A stretch of 64,000 bases of DNA, from positions 1-64,000 of the forward strand of contig DASXOZ010000028.1 of assembly GCA_036493895.1 (NCBI GenBank). The letters run 5' to 3'. The notes under the pieces are model-generated. The model had not been told where the DNA came from, searched no databases, and saw nothing but the letters and a program-made list of their open reading frames with translations. Positions 46,608 through 56,327 of the stretch are shown in pieces. The position numbers and the translations under genes are program-made. The DNA comes from Candidatus Binatia bacterium (GTDB lineage: Bacteria > Desulfobacterota > Binatia > UBA1149 > CAITLU01). The stretch's first letter is position 1, and each line of letters starts with the position of its first letter.

Positions 46608-49600
46608 GCGCGGCCTCGACTTCGACCGCGCGCGACTCGGCGCCGATGTCGCGGAACAAGGCTGCGGCGTGCGCGGTCTCGCGCCGCCGCGCGCTCTCGT
46701 CGCCGCGCGCCGCTGCCAGTGCGGCCAGCTCGGCACGCACGTACGGCTCGTAGGCCCTCGCCTCCGTCCTTTCGACGATCGCGAGAGCATCCCCGAGCGC
46801 GCGTTCTGCCTCATCGAGGTCGTCGGCCTCGCCGCGCGCCACCAGCGCGCGACCGAGCAGCAGGCTCGCGCGGCACTCGTGCATGCGCGTGCGCCGCGTG
46901 CGCGCAACTTCGACCGCCTCTCGCCCGACGACGATCGCACGGTCGAACTCTCCCCAGCCGCGGTACGCGTCGGCCATGTTCGCGAGCACCAGAGCCTCGG
47001 CCTGCAGGAACGTACCGGTCTCTCTTGCGATCCCGAGAGCTTTTTCGAGGCAGCGCACGGAGTCTTCCCACTCGCCGCGCAGCAGGTGGGCGATGCCGAG
47101 CGAATCGTAAGCGCCGGCACGCATCGCGGGGCTCGCGATTCGTTCTGCGAAATCGATCTGGGAGCGCGCGTGCTGCCACGCGGTCACCGCATCGCCGGTG
47201 AACCACGCGTGCGTGACGCCGAAGCCACGGATCGCGTTGCTGCCCCCGACATCGCCGGCCTCGACGCCGAGCTGCAGGCAGCGGTCGATGATGCGGCCCG
47301 ATTCCGAAAGACGCCCGAGGTAAGTCAGCACCAGCCCGCTGAACGCGCTCATGAAGAGCCAGTCGCCGATGGAGACTTCCGCGCGCGGCGACTCATCGCC
47401 CATCACCTCGATCACTTCGCGCGTCAGCTTGAGCGCCGTCCTCAGCTTTCCCGCCAGCAGGCATGCGTAGGCGCGGCGGCTGGCGAGCTGGGTGCGCAGG
47501 CGAAAATCGGTGGTCTCGCCGAGCAGCGAGACGGCCTCGTCGTACAGCGCCAGCGCCCTGTCGATCTCTCCGATGAAGACGTACCAGCCGCCGTACGCGC
47601 CGGTCAGGCGTGCTCGCGTCTCGTTGCTGTCGCTGTGGGCGGTCTGGGTCTTGCCCCACTCGTAGATGCGATTGGCTTCCTCGGCGCCGAGACCGAGGCG
47701 CCAGCACAGGCTCAGCATTCCCTCGGTGGTCGCCAGCGCCAGATCGGTCGTCTCGGCCGAAGGCTCGAGATGATCGAACAGCTCCATGACCTTCGCCCAG
47801 TGCACGCGCGATTCGCGAAGCTCGGCCGAGCTGGCTCTTTCGGCAGCGCGACGATACGCCTGCGTCGCCTCGCGCCACTCGCCCGCCGACTCCCAGTGAT
47901 GCGCAAGAAGCGCCGAATTTTCGTCGCGCCTTTCGGGCTCGAGCTCGATCAGCGTGCGCGCGATCGTCAGGTGCAGCGCGCGGCGCTTGTCGGTGAGCTG
48001 GGTGCGGTACGCGACCTCCTGCGTGAGCGGGTGCTGGAATGCGTAACGCACCGCCGGGTAGACCTCGCGCTCGTAGAGGAAGCCGAGCTCGCACAACGCG
48101 TCCAGCGCCGCGCGCAGCTCGTCCTTGTCGCCCTGGACGATGCGCTCGAGCACGGCCAGCGAGAACCTTTTGCCGATCACGGCAGCGCTCTGCAGCACCT
48201 CCTTCTGCCGTTCGGGCAGGTGGTCGATGCGCGCAGCCAGCACCGAGTGCACCGTCGGCGGCAGGATGATGTCCTCGACGGGACGCACGAGCCTGTAATC
48301 CCCGCGCTTGCCCTCGAGGCTCCCCGCCTCGACGAGCGCGTGCACCAGCTCCTCGACGAAGAACGGATTGCCGGCCGTCGTCTGCTGAATATTGGCCGCC
48401 AGCGGCTCGACCGACGCGTCTCTGCCGAGCAGGTCGCGCAGGATCTCGCCGACTTCCGCCGGCCCGAGAGGCTCGAGCGCGATCTGCTCGAAGCACCGCT
48501 CCCGGGCCCACGGCGGCTGGAACTCCGGCCGGTAGTTCATCAAGATCATCTCGCAGCTCTCGGGCAGCACCGAGATCATGTCGCCGAAGAACGCGAGGCT
48601 GGCTCCGTCGATCCAGTGCATGTCTTCGACGAGGACGACTGCCGCGTCCTTGTTGCTGCCGGTCTCCAGCGTGCGCCGCAACGCCGCGTACAGCATGCGG
48701 CGGCGCGGCTCGGGATCCATCGGCGGCACCGGCCGCTCCGGATCGGGCACGCCGAGGAAATCGAAGATCAGCGGCAGGCTCGAGCGCATGTTCTCGTCGA
48801 GCAGCAGCATCCGGCCGGCAATCTTCTCGCGCGCTGCCTTCGGCGCGTCGTTCTCCTCGATGCCGAAATACGCGTTGAGCACTTCGATCACCGGGTGGAA
48901 CGGGATCATCGCGCCGTGCGGCACGCAGTGGCCGGTCAGCACGGGCACACCGGCGCGCGTGACCTTCTCGACGAACTCGTAGCACAGCCGGCTCTTGCCT
49001 GCGCCCGGCTCGGCGACGACGCCGACGACGCGCGCATTGCCCGCGCGGGTGCTCTCGATGGCGGCCTCCAGCCGCTTCATCTCGTCGGCGCGGCCGACGA
49101 AGCGCGACAGTCCGCGCGAGCGCGAGACATCCAGCCGCGTGCGGTGGCGCCCGACTCCCTGCAGCTCGAACACGCGCATCGGCTCGCTGACGCCCTTGAC
49201 CTTGAAAGGCCCGAGGTCGCGGATCACGAAGTAATCGCCGACCAGCGCGGCAGTGTGCTCGGAAAGGTAGCACTTGTCGGGCGCCGCGAGCTGCTCCATG
49301 CGCGAGGCCAGCCCGACCGTGTGTCCCTGCGCGGTCCAGTCCATGCGCAGGTCTTCGCCGATGCGCCCGATGACGACTTCGCCCGAGTTGATGCCGAGAC
49401 GAACCGAGAAGTTGAGGCCTTCCTCGCGGCGCAGCGTCTCGGAGTACTTCGCGAGGTCGTCGAGCAGCGCCAGCGCGGCGTAGCAAGCGCGCTGCGCGTG
49501 GTCTTCGTGCGCGATCGGCGCGCCGAACAGCGCCATGATGCCGTCGCCCGTGTAGACGTTGACGGTTCCTTCGAAACGGTGCACCCCGTTCGACAGGATC

Positions 49601-49944
49601 TCGAAGAACTCGTCCATGATCCGGTGCCAGGTCTCGGGGTCGACGGTCTCGGCCAGAGACATCGACTCCTTGACGTCGGCAAACAGCACGGTGACCTGCT
49701 TCCGCTCGCCTTCGACGACGTGCCGCGAGCGCAGGATCTTCTCGGCGAGGTGACGCGGCGTGTACGTGCTCGGGGTCGGAGAGGCCGCAGCGGCACCGAC
49801 CGGCTTGCCGCAGTGGACGCAGAACTTGGCGCCCGCGGCCAGCGCGGTGCCGCAGCTCGCGCAGCGCAGCGTCAGCGCGGTCCCGCACTCCTGGCAGAAC
49901 TTGGCTGCTTCAGGGTTGTCGAACTGGCACTGCGGACATCGCAT
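46594..49944 (-). CDS. Adenylate/guanylate cyclase fused to an AAA-type ATPase and TPR-like domain
   Basis: The protein has 1116 residues and is a complex signalling protein. Two zinc ribbons (C3, C6, C17, C20 and C28, C31, C42, C45) open it. A class III cyclase domain follows (about 80-260) with FADVKESM, NVYTGDGIMALFG and GINSGEVVIG. An ATPase domain (about 275-580) has the P-loop AEPGAGKS and VLVEDMHWID, and the C-terminal 500 residues are helical repeats with TPR character. The architecture resembles STAND-like cyclase proteins of actinobacteria and deltaproteobacteria. It probably makes cAMP in response to a ligand. It leads the operon with MATE and TlpA genes. Confidence 0.92.
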   Translation of the reverse strand: MRCPQCQFDNPEAAKFCQECGTALTLRCASCGTALAAGAKFCVHCGKPVGAAAASPTPSTYTPRHLAEKILRSRHVVEGERKQVTVLFADVKESMSLAETVDPETWHRIMDEFFEILSNGVHRFEGTVNVYTGDGIMALFGAPIAHEDHAQRACYAALALLDDLAKYSETLRREEGLNFSVRLGINSGEVVIGRIGEDLRMDWTAQGHTVGLASRMEQLAAPDKCYLSEHTAALVGDYFVIRDLGPFKVKGVSEPMRVFELQGVGRHRTRLDVSRSRGLSRFVGRADEMKRLEAAIESTRAGNARVVGVVAEPGAGKSRLCYEFVEKVTRAGVPVLTGHCVPHGAMIPFHPVIEVLNAYFGIEENDAPKAAREKIAGRMLLLDENMRSSLPLIFDFLGVPDPERPVPPMDPEPRRRMLYAALRRTLETGSNKDAAVVLVEDMHWIDGASLAFFGDMISVLPESCEMILMNYRPEFQPPWARERCFEQIALEPLGPAEVGEILRDLLGRDASVEPLAANIQQTTAGNPFFVEELVHALVEAGSLEGKRGDYRLVRPVEDIILPPTVHSVLAARIDHLPERQKEVLQSAAVIGKRFSLAVLERIVQGDKDELRAALDALCELGFLYEREVYPAVRYAFQHPLTQEVAYRTQLTDKRRALHLTIARTLIELEPERRDENSALLAHHWESAGEWREATQAYRRAAERASSAELRESRVHWAKVMELFDHLEPSAETTDLALATTEGMLSLCWRLGLGAEEANRIYEWGKTQTAHSDSNETRARLTGAYGGWYVFIGEIDRALALYDEAVSLLGETTDFRLRTQLASRRAYACLLAGKLRTALKLTREVIEVMGDESPRAEVSIGDWLFMSAFSGLVLTYLGRLSESGRIIDRCLQLGVEAGDVGGSNAIRGFGVTHAWFTGDAVTAWQHARSQIDFAERIASPAMRAGAYDSLGIAHLLRGEWEDSVRCLEKALGIARETGTFLQAEALVLANMADAYRGWGEFDRAIVVGREAVEVARTRRTRMHECRASLLLGRALVARGEADDLDEAERALGDALAIVERTEARAYEPYVRAELAALAAARGDESARRRETAHAAALFRDIGAESRAVEVEAAHVAA

Positions 49945-50156
49945 CGCCTCGGTCTCCCCAGCCTCTCCGGGCGTTGCCCGGCAAGCCGCGTGCGGCGCGA
50001 GCCAGCGAGCGCGGCTCCGAAAGGCGGGGCATCATCGCGCCGTCTCGCACACAAGACAAAAGGCGCGCACTGCACGCCTTGGGGCGATGGTGGCGATGGT
50101 GTGGTGGCTGCCGCTCTCCGGCTCGCAACCGGCGGGAATCGCGGGGGCCTGACCTG

Positions 50157-50810
50157 TTAGGTTGCGGCGACTTCGCGCTGGGCCTCGTCCAGCCACTGCT
50201 GCATCGCCGGAACCTGCCAGATCGCGTCCATGTAGCGCCGGCCGACGTCGCCGGTCTCGACGCCGTACGTCGTGAATCGCGAAACGACCGGGGCGTACAT
50301 CGCATCGGCGATCGAAAAGCGTCCGAACAGGAACGGCCCGCCGTGGCCGAACCGCGTGCGGCAGTCGGTCCAGATCTGCTGGACGCGTCGCACGTCGTCG
50401 CCGACGGCTTTCGAAACGCCGCCGAGCTTTACCCTGGCGGTGAGGTTCATCCACATCGTGTGGCGAAGATCGGAAAACCCGGAATGCATTTCCGCACTGA
50501 CGGCGCGCGCAAGGGCACGCGCCGATCGATCGGCGGGCCACATCTGCCGGTCGGGGAACAACTCGCTCACGTACTCGGCGATCGCCAGCGAATCCCAGAC
50601 CGTCAACTCGCAGTGCTGGAGCGCGGGCACGCGACCTGACGGAGACTTCGCGCGGATCGCGGCCTTGACGTGAGGCGGCTTGTCGTCCGGCACTTCCAGC
50701 TCGATGCGCAACGTCTCGAACGGCACTTCGAAATACCGCAGTAGCAGCCACGGGCGCAGCGACCACGACGACAGATTGTAGTTGCCGATCACGAGAACCA
50801 GGTCGCTCAT
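50157..50810 (-). CDS. Glutathione S-transferase family protein
   Basis: This 217-residue protein has the thioredoxin-like N-terminal domain opening LVIGNYNLSSWSLRPW and an alpha-helical second domain. SPSGRVPALQHCELTVWDSLAI is the glutathione-binding region, and the SSW segment near residue 14 probably holds the catalytic Ser. Such enzymes conjugate or isomerise electrophiles. The start ATG at 50810 is chosen over one eight codons upstream because MSDLVLVIGN matches family starts. Confidence 0.88.
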   Translation of the reverse strand: MSDLVLVIGNYNLSSWSLRPWLLLRYFEVPFETLRIELEVPDDKPPHVKAAIRAKSPSGRVPALQHCELTVWDSLAIAEYVSELFPDRQMWPADRSARALARAVSAEMHSGFSDLRHTMWMNLTARVKLGGVSKAVGDDVRRVQQIWTDCRTRFGHGGPFLFGRFSIADAMYAPVVSRFTTYGVETGDVGRRYMDAIWQVPAMQQWLDEAQREVAAT

Positions 50811-50932
50811 GCCTCCTCCGCGGCGCTCAGGCACCGGCCGTACGTGCGGGCAGCGCTGCTCGAATACTGCAGACCGCGCTGATCCCGGGCGGGCGCCACG
50901 ATGCCTGAGTCCGGCACTGTCGTGCCTGAGCC

Positions 50933-50977
50933 AAAAAAAAATGCACCCGCCGCCGCGCTGGCCGCGGCGGCGGGTGC
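50933..50977 (-). terminator. Rho-independent terminator of the DUF1501/DUF1800 operon
   Basis: On the minus strand a perfect 15-bp GC stem (50963-50977 with 50943-50957, 5-nt loop) is followed by T9 (A9 on the plus strand at 50933-50941). It lies 45 bases after the DUF1501 stop, so it ends the minus-strand operon. Confidence 0.9.
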
Positions 50978-51022
50978 CTCGTTCCCGGGCTGAATCAGCC
51001 CAGGGGAGCGGTCAGGTTCGCC

Positions 51023-52528
51023 TCAAGGCAGGAAGCCAACCGGAGTATACGAGAGATACGTCTCGCCGAGGTCGTCACCGGGGGCCGGCGTCGTCGAGAA
51101 CAGCTTCCCCGGCCCGGGCCCGATGTCGGAAACGGCAACGTTCAGCCACTTGTCCAGGACCGTCCCGAAGTAGTCCCGGATGTCATGGCTCATCCTCAGG
51201 TCGTCGTCCAGGTCCGGATCCTGCAGCGAAGGATACTGGCCGTGAATCCCGCCGATGACCGACGAGCCGACGACGAACTGCGGCGCCGAGCGCCCGTGGT
51301 CGGTGCCCGCCGACGACTTGTCGCTCGAGTTCTGCTTGTTGGTGCGGCCGAACTCCGACAGCGTCAAGATCAGCACCTTGCTCGAAAGATCGCCGGTCAG
51401 GTAGCCGTCGCCTGCGTAGCCCGCAGGCAGCGTGACCGTCGACTGCATCTCGCGCCAGAACGCCGCGATCGCCTCCGAAACGTTGAACAGCAGGTTGGAG
51501 TGGTACAGGTCCTGTTCCTGGTTGCTGTGCGTGTCGAAGCCTCCCATCGCGACATGGAAGAAGCGGGCGCCGACGTTCGAGCGGATCACTGCCGCGACGT
51601 GCCGCAGGTCGTCGGTCAGGTAGTTCTGGGCGAACTGTCCGGTCGACGGGTTGAGCGGCGAAGCCCAGACCAGGTCGTTGTAGGACGCGTAGTTGCCGTC
51701 CGAATCGATCAGCAGCTTTTCGACCTTGCCGGTGGCCGAGCCGGGCTGGTAGTACTCGTGGAACGTGTCCACCGCCGCCACGCCGGTATTGCCGATGTTG
51801 ACGAGCTCGGGGAACGCATTCGGATCGGACAGCGCGCTGTCGCCGTACATCGACGTGAACGTCGCCGAGCGCTGGGAGCTGTGGCTTCCGGCGGGGAAGC
51901 GCAGCTCGCTCAGTGAGTTGAACGCGAACAGGCTCGTGTTGGTCGGCGTGAACAGCGGATTGTAATCGTCTCCGATCATCACTGCCGGCACGTCGGTCGG
52001 CTGGAAGTTCATGAGGTTGAAGTACTTGCCCATCCACCCGAGCCCCGCCGTGCCGACAGGGTCGCCCGTGTAGTAGATGACTTCGCTGCGGAAGTGCGAG
52101 TAGTCGGTGAACGGGTAATGCACTCCGGGGACGATCGCCAGGTTGCCGTCGTTGTAAACGTCGTGCAGCGATTTCATTGCCGGATTGAGCGCGTAGTGAT
52201 CCAGGTTCGAGTCGGCGCCGATGGCAAGGACGCCATCGCTCGTATCGAAGCCCGCGGTCGTCCAGTCCGACAGCGAATCACCGACCTTCGGCGCCCTCAT
52301 TGTCGGCCGGTACTCCTCGTACTTGAGCCTCTGGTTGCCGTCGAGCGGATACACCATGTTCAGGCCGTCGTTGCCGCCGTAAAGCTCGAGGAACACGACG
52401 ATCGCGTCCGAAGGCCCGGACGCATACGCGACGCCGGTGCCGGGCAGCCATTTCATCGCCGGGGCCGCGGCGGCACCCGCGGCGAGCGTTGCGGTGTTCT
52501 TGAGGAATTGCCTGCGTGTAAGAGCCAT
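51023..52528 (-). CDS. DUF1501 family Tat-exported protein
   Basis: The 501-residue protein begins with a twin-arginine signal, MALTRRQFLKNTATLAAG, and is therefore exported folded to the periplasm. The body matches DUF1501: VFLELYGGNDGLNMVYP, YSHFRSEVIYY and GGFDTHSNQEQDL, ending near LILTLSEFGRT. The family belongs to the alkaline-phosphatase or sulfatase-like superfamily by fold prediction in the literature, with no firm activity. It follows the DUF1800 gene by ten bases and ends at a strong terminator. The genes usually occur as a pair across planctomycetes and proteobacteria. Confidence 0.88.
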   Translation of the reverse strand: MALTRRQFLKNTATLAAGAAAAPAMKWLPGTGVAYASGPSDAIVVFLELYGGNDGLNMVYPLDGNQRLKYEEYRPTMRAPKVGDSLSDWTTAGFDTSDGVLAIGADSNLDHYALNPAMKSLHDVYNDGNLAIVPGVHYPFTDYSHFRSEVIYYTGDPVGTAGLGWMGKYFNLMNFQPTDVPAVMIGDDYNPLFTPTNTSLFAFNSLSELRFPAGSHSSQRSATFTSMYGDSALSDPNAFPELVNIGNTGVAAVDTFHEYYQPGSATGKVEKLLIDSDGNYASYNDLVWASPLNPSTGQFAQNYLTDDLRHVAAVIRSNVGARFFHVAMGGFDTHSNQEQDLYHSNLLFNVSEAIAAFWREMQSTVTLPAGYAGDGYLTGDLSSKVLILTLSEFGRTNKQNSSDKSSAGTDHGRSAPQFVVGSSVIGGIHGQYPSLQDPDLDDDLRMSHDIRDYFGTVLDKWLNVAVSDIGPGPGKLFSTTPAPGDDLGETYLSYTPVGFLP

Positions 52529-52538
52529 TGTCCTGCTC

Positions 52539-54071
52539 CTAGAAGATCTGCGACTCGGCCGCCTGCAGCACGAGCGCGATGGTTCCGCGCACGAGGATCC
52601 GCGCGTCGTCCTTCGACGCATCGCTCAGATCCAGCTGGGACTTGCTGCCGCCGTCGGTGATGAAATTGAGAAGCGCCGTGCGCTGCGCGCTCGTCAGCGC
52701 GACGCCGCCCTGGTACGTCGCCGGATCCGCATCATCGAGCCCGACGCGGCGGATGATGGCGTCGACGCAGGTGCCCGGATCGGTCGTGCTGCTGCCGACC
52801 GGCACGATCGTCGAGATGTCCAGGAACGTCTTGCCCGCGTCGGCCTCGGCCAGCAGCCGCGAGAAGTCGAGACGGCTGACCAGGGTACCGGTCGTGATCC
52901 AGCGCTTGCCGCCGGGCCAGCCGGCGACGTTGGGCGGCTCGAACAGCTCCATGCCCATGTCGGCGAGCATGTCGACGAGGTATTCCGAGTCGTTCAGCGT
53001 CTTGCCGTCGCTCTTGACGCCAAGGGCGCGGAACTGGCCGATCATGTAGTCCACCGGGTTGCGCACGGTACGCGTCTTGGCGGTGTCGCTGTAGAACTCC
53101 TCGCTGTTGAACATCGCACGGAGCACGGGAATCACTTCGAAGTCGCTGGCGACCAGCGTCGCCGCGAAACCGGCCAGAGTCGTCTTCAGTCCCGGCACCG
53201 GCGGCGGGTACGCGAAGTAGGTCCACAGCTTGACGCAAAGATGCATCGCCGCCTGGACGTTCCCGACGCTGTCGGTGCGCGAGAAAATCAGCTTGAGCAC
53301 GTCGTCGGCGGTACCGGCCACGTCGGCGCCGATCTTGAAGTTGTTGTTCTGGACTCCGAAGATCGTGATCGGGTCCGGCATGTCGTCGCCGTTGTCGTCG
53401 AACTGGCCGCCGTCCCAGGCATAGCTCTGCCAGACGCCGACGTTCTTCTCGATGTTGACCCAACCCGTCAGCGCGCGCGCGAGCTGGTGCACGTCGCCCT
53501 CGGTGTAGTTGGGATAGGCCGGATCGTTGCTGCCGTCGTCCTTCAGCTGGGAAATGCCCAGCGTGAACAGCTCCATCACCTCGCGACCGAAGTTCTCGTT
53601 CGCGTTGACGTGAATACCGTCGTCGGTTGCATAGTTCGAGATGCCGTCGAGGTAATAGAGGTTGGCCGGATCGCGGTTGAAGTCGCGCACCAGCTCGCGG
53701 AAATTGCCGCCGGCATAGCGCCGGAACAGGCCGTTCTGCGTGGCCATGTACGATGCCTCAGGCTGCTTGATGAAGCCCGAGCAGAGGTGGCCGTGCCAGT
53801 ACAGCGTCATCTTTTCGCGCAGGGCATCGCGCGGGCTGGTGGCCTTGAGCATCGTCTTCAGCCACCACTGCTTCTGCTTCAGCTTCGCCTTGTAGAAGTC
53901 GCGCCCGCCCGTGGGCGGTCTCTTGTTCGATCCGGTGAACGACAGGATGTCGTCCACCGCATCGCTGACCGAGCTGTGGCTTTGCAGGAAGGCCTGGATC
54001 TCCGCGTTCGTGCCGCCGAAGCAGGCACGGCGCAGGAGATGGGCCGCATTCTCGAAGTTCCAGACTGCCAT
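52539..54071 (-). CDS. DUF1800 family protein
   Basis: This 510-residue protein opens with the family signature AHLLRRACFGGTNAEIQAFL. Further family motifs are KMTLYWHGHLCSGF, NENFGREVMELFTLG and LARALTGW, and later FEPPNVAGWPGG. No signal peptide is visible, as in many members. Its biochemical role is not established. AGGAG precedes the ATG, and the downstream DUF1501 gene starts after ten bases, so they are one transcript. The upstream gene of the same strand encodes a putative CX4CH cytochrome. Confidence 0.88.
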   Translation of the reverse strand: MAVWNFENAAHLLRRACFGGTNAEIQAFLQSHSSVSDAVDDILSFTGSNKRPPTGGRDFYKAKLKQKQWWLKTMLKATSPRDALREKMTLYWHGHLCSGFIKQPEASYMATQNGLFRRYAGGNFRELVRDFNRDPANLYYLDGISNYATDDGIHVNANENFGREVMELFTLGISQLKDDGSNDPAYPNYTEGDVHQLARALTGWVNIEKNVGVWQSYAWDGGQFDDNGDDMPDPITIFGVQNNNFKIGADVAGTADDVLKLIFSRTDSVGNVQAAMHLCVKLWTYFAYPPPVPGLKTTLAGFAATLVASDFEVIPVLRAMFNSEEFYSDTAKTRTVRNPVDYMIGQFRALGVKSDGKTLNDSEYLVDMLADMGMELFEPPNVAGWPGGKRWITTGTLVSRLDFSRLLAEADAGKTFLDISTIVPVGSSTTDPGTCVDAIIRRVGLDDADPATYQGGVALTSAQRTALLNFITDGGSKSQLDLSDASKDDARILVRGTIALVLQAAESQIF

Positions 54072-54162
54072 CAGGTCTCCTCCCGTTCTTTTTTTCCCAT
54101 TCGACGCGGGCGACGTGCCGCCCGCTATGCTGCCGCGGGCGGCGATCCGCCCGCTTCGTGTC

Positions 54163-55149
54163 CTACTGGTCGGTGCCCGGTACCCAGCCGGTCTCCGGTG
54201 CCTGTCCGTTGGTCATGTCGCCGATGATCCACAGCCGGATCATCTCGATCAGAGACGGATCCAGCGCAGGCTTGTCCTTGGGCATCTGCACGCCGTAGTC
54301 CGGCAGCAGGTTCCCGGTGATCTTGAGGTAGAGAAAACTCTTCGATGGATCGCCCGGCGTCACCCGGTGAAGCGACGAATCCATGGACGCGGAAGGATTG
54401 TCCGGCGTCACACCGACGAGGTTCGAATATGCCGAGCCCGGCAGCAGGATGAGATTGCCCGTGTGGCTGTTGGAGTCGTGGCAGCCGGCCACTGCGCAGG
54501 TCTGTGCGAAAACCTGCTGGCTGATGCGGTCGAAGGTGCCGGTGTAAAGGTCGGTCGGAAGATAGACGCCGTCTCCCTCGGGACGGCACGTGAACTTGAC
54601 GGTGTCGACGTCGGTGACGGGTCCGGACGCGGTCGCACCATCGGTCGTGATGCGCAGCACCTTGCGATTCAGCTTCATTACGTTGGAGCTGTCGGGGCCG
54701 CGCAGCTTGACGGTGATCGAGCTGGTCAGGGTGCAGCGGTCGGGCGCCATCGTCGGCAGGTTGAGTGCGGCCGTGCGCGACTGCAGCGCCTGGAAATCGG
54801 TGTCGAAGCGGCGGTCGATGCCGTTGTCGACCGCGTGGTCGACGACGACCGAATACGCGGTGTCGCTCGTGCAGCTGTCGAAGGACGTCGAGTTGGCGCA
54901 AAGGCGAAGCGGGAACTCGCAGCGCCCGTTGCGAAGGCCGTCGGCGTCGCAGGTCGAATCGCCGTCGACGCAGTCGACCGATTTCGGGATCTTCGGCGCC
55001 GCCGGCTTGTTGGCACCGTCGACGTCGAGCGCGAGCACGCAATCGCCGGACGGGCTTCCTCCGCCTCCGATCAGCGTCGCGCGTGCGGCTGTGGCCGTCG
55101 CCAGCGCGAGGAGCGAGGCGACAGCGAGCGTGATGCAGGAACGGTGCAT
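54163..55149 (-). CDS. Secreted protein with CX4CH cytochrome-like motif
   Basis: This protein has 328 residues. The start MHRSCITLAVASLLALATATAA is a Sec signal peptide. The N-terminal half is a Cys-containing beta domain. The C-terminal part has C218-x4-C223-H224 (CAVAGCHDS), followed by LLPGSAYSNLVG, PGDPSKSFLYLKI and the MP of GVQMPKDKPAL, then a WI helix. That order is the planctomycete-type cytochrome c pattern, with the heme-binding Cys spaced by four residues rather than two, so heme attachment is plausible but unproven. It is the first gene of the operon with DUF1800 and DUF1501. The start ATG at 55149 is preferred over the longer open frame. Confidence 0.72.
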   Translation of the reverse strand: MHRSCITLAVASLLALATATAARATLIGGGGSPSGDCVLALDVDGANKPAAPKIPKSVDCVDGDSTCDADGLRNGRCEFPLRLCANSTSFDSCTSDTAYSVVVDHAVDNGIDRRFDTDFQALQSRTAALNLPTMAPDRCTLTSSITVKLRGPDSSNVMKLNRKVLRITTDGATASGPVTDVDTVKFTCRPEGDGVYLPTDLYTGTFDRISQQVFAQTCAVAGCHDSNSHTGNLILLPGSAYSNLVGVTPDNPSASMDSSLHRVTPGDPSKSFLYLKITGNLLPDYGVQMPKDKPALDPSLIEMIRLWIIGDMTNGQAPETGWVPGTDQ

Positions 55150-55337
55150 CGGTCCCCCGAAGACAGGCAACTCAGGATTTTCGTCGCGGCCCTGACAGGC
55201 CGCCGCCCCCGGAAATCCTGCTGCGATCTTGGAAGCACGGTGCCGGGGCGTCAAGGTGGTTTTGCGACGAATCCTCGTGCAGTGTTGCACGAATCGCGCG
55301 CGCGCCGCGCGCTGTGCACGCGTTAAGCCGTAACCGA

Positions 55338-56327
55338 ATGCCCGACTCTCCCCCATTGCTGACGCGAGCGGCGCAGCAAGCACCGGCGTCGACAAGCGCT
55401 GGCGCTGCTCGGGAGCTTCGCGCTGCGGCGCGCGACTGCCTCGAAGAACGCGATCTCGACGTCAAGGTGTCGCGAACGGCGCAGGTGTTCGCCGCATGGC
55501 GGCGAGGGGAGATCGCGTTGGATGTCGATGCTTCGCTCGCCGAAGCCACGCATCCTCCCCAACCGGGTCTGCCTCACGGACTGGTTCTCGCCGACCCCGC
55601 GCGCGTGCCGCGGCGCGGCTTCGGATCGACGGCCCGGCGCGCGGCGTTCGTGCACGCCATCGCACACATCGAATGGAATGCGATCAATCTTGCGTGGGAC
55701 GCGGTGTGGCGCTTCGCGTCGATGCCGCGCGAATTCTACGACGACTGGGCACGGGTCGCGGCGGAGGAAGCGACGCACTTTTCGATGCTGCGCGAGCGGC
55801 TTCGCGATCTCGGCAGCGATTACGGCCGCATGAGCGCCCACGCGGGACTCTGGCAGACGGCCGAAGCGACGACGAGCGACGTACTCGATCGCATGGCACT
55901 GGTCCCACGCGTTCTCGAGGCGCGCGGCCTCGACGTCACGCCGGGCCTGATCCTCAAATTGAAAGAACACGGCGACGACGCGACCGCCGCCATCCTCGAG
56001 GTCGTGCTGCGCGACGAGGTCGGCCACGTGCGCACCGGGTCGCGCTGGTTCCACGAGCTGTGCCGGGAGCGCGGGCTGGCTCCGGCTCCGGCCTTTTGCG
56101 CGGCAATCTCCCGCCATTTTCGCGGCCGGCCGCAGCCCGCCGGCGACCCCGGGGCGGTCGCCTTGAGGCGTGAGGCGGGTTTTACCGACGAGGAGCTCGA
56201 AGCCGTCGCCGCCCTGGCCGGAAATTGGCCTGGCGTTCAGCCCGCTGTTCGCCAGGATGAGCCCGCTGCTCGCCGGGAGGAGCCCTGGCGGCCGCCGGGG
56301 GGAGGCGCAGGCCCAGACGGAGAATGA
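55338..56327 (+). CDS. Ferritin-like DUF455 protein
   Basis: The 329-residue protein carries a di-iron-like four-helix region of the DUF455 (COG2833) family, related to the tRNA hydroxylase MiaE. The metal-ligand pattern is visible: IAHIEWNAI, then AAEEATHF (E-x-x-H), and later RDEVGHVRTG (E-x-x-H). No activity is proven for DUF455. The end is Pro/Arg/Gly-rich and likely disordered. The ATG at 55338 gives the MPDSPPLLTR start; the frame begins 24 bases earlier with GTG. It is divergent from the CX4CH protein gene. Confidence 0.8.
   Translation: MPDSPPLLTRAAQQAPASTSAGAARELRAAARDCLEERDLDVKVSRTAQVFAAWRRGEIALDVDASLAEATHPPQPGLPHGLVLADPARVPRRGFGSTARRAAFVHAIAHIEWNAINLAWDAVWRFASMPREFYDDWARVAAEEATHFSMLRERLRDLGSDYGRMSAHAGLWQTAEATTSDVLDRMALVPRVLEARGLDVTPGLILKLKEHGDDATAAILEVVLRDEVGHVRTGSRWFHELCRERGLAPAPAFCAAISRHFRGRPQPAGDPGAVALRREAGFTDEELEAVAALAGNWPGVQPAVRQDEPAARREEPWRPPGGGAGPDGE

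Noticed and set aside
46519-50160. A 1213-codon open frame on the plus strand opposite the cyclase gene
   Set aside because: It is antisense to a clearly conserved protein, is rich in Arg, Ala and Asp, and has no domain. Long antisense frames are expected at this GC content.
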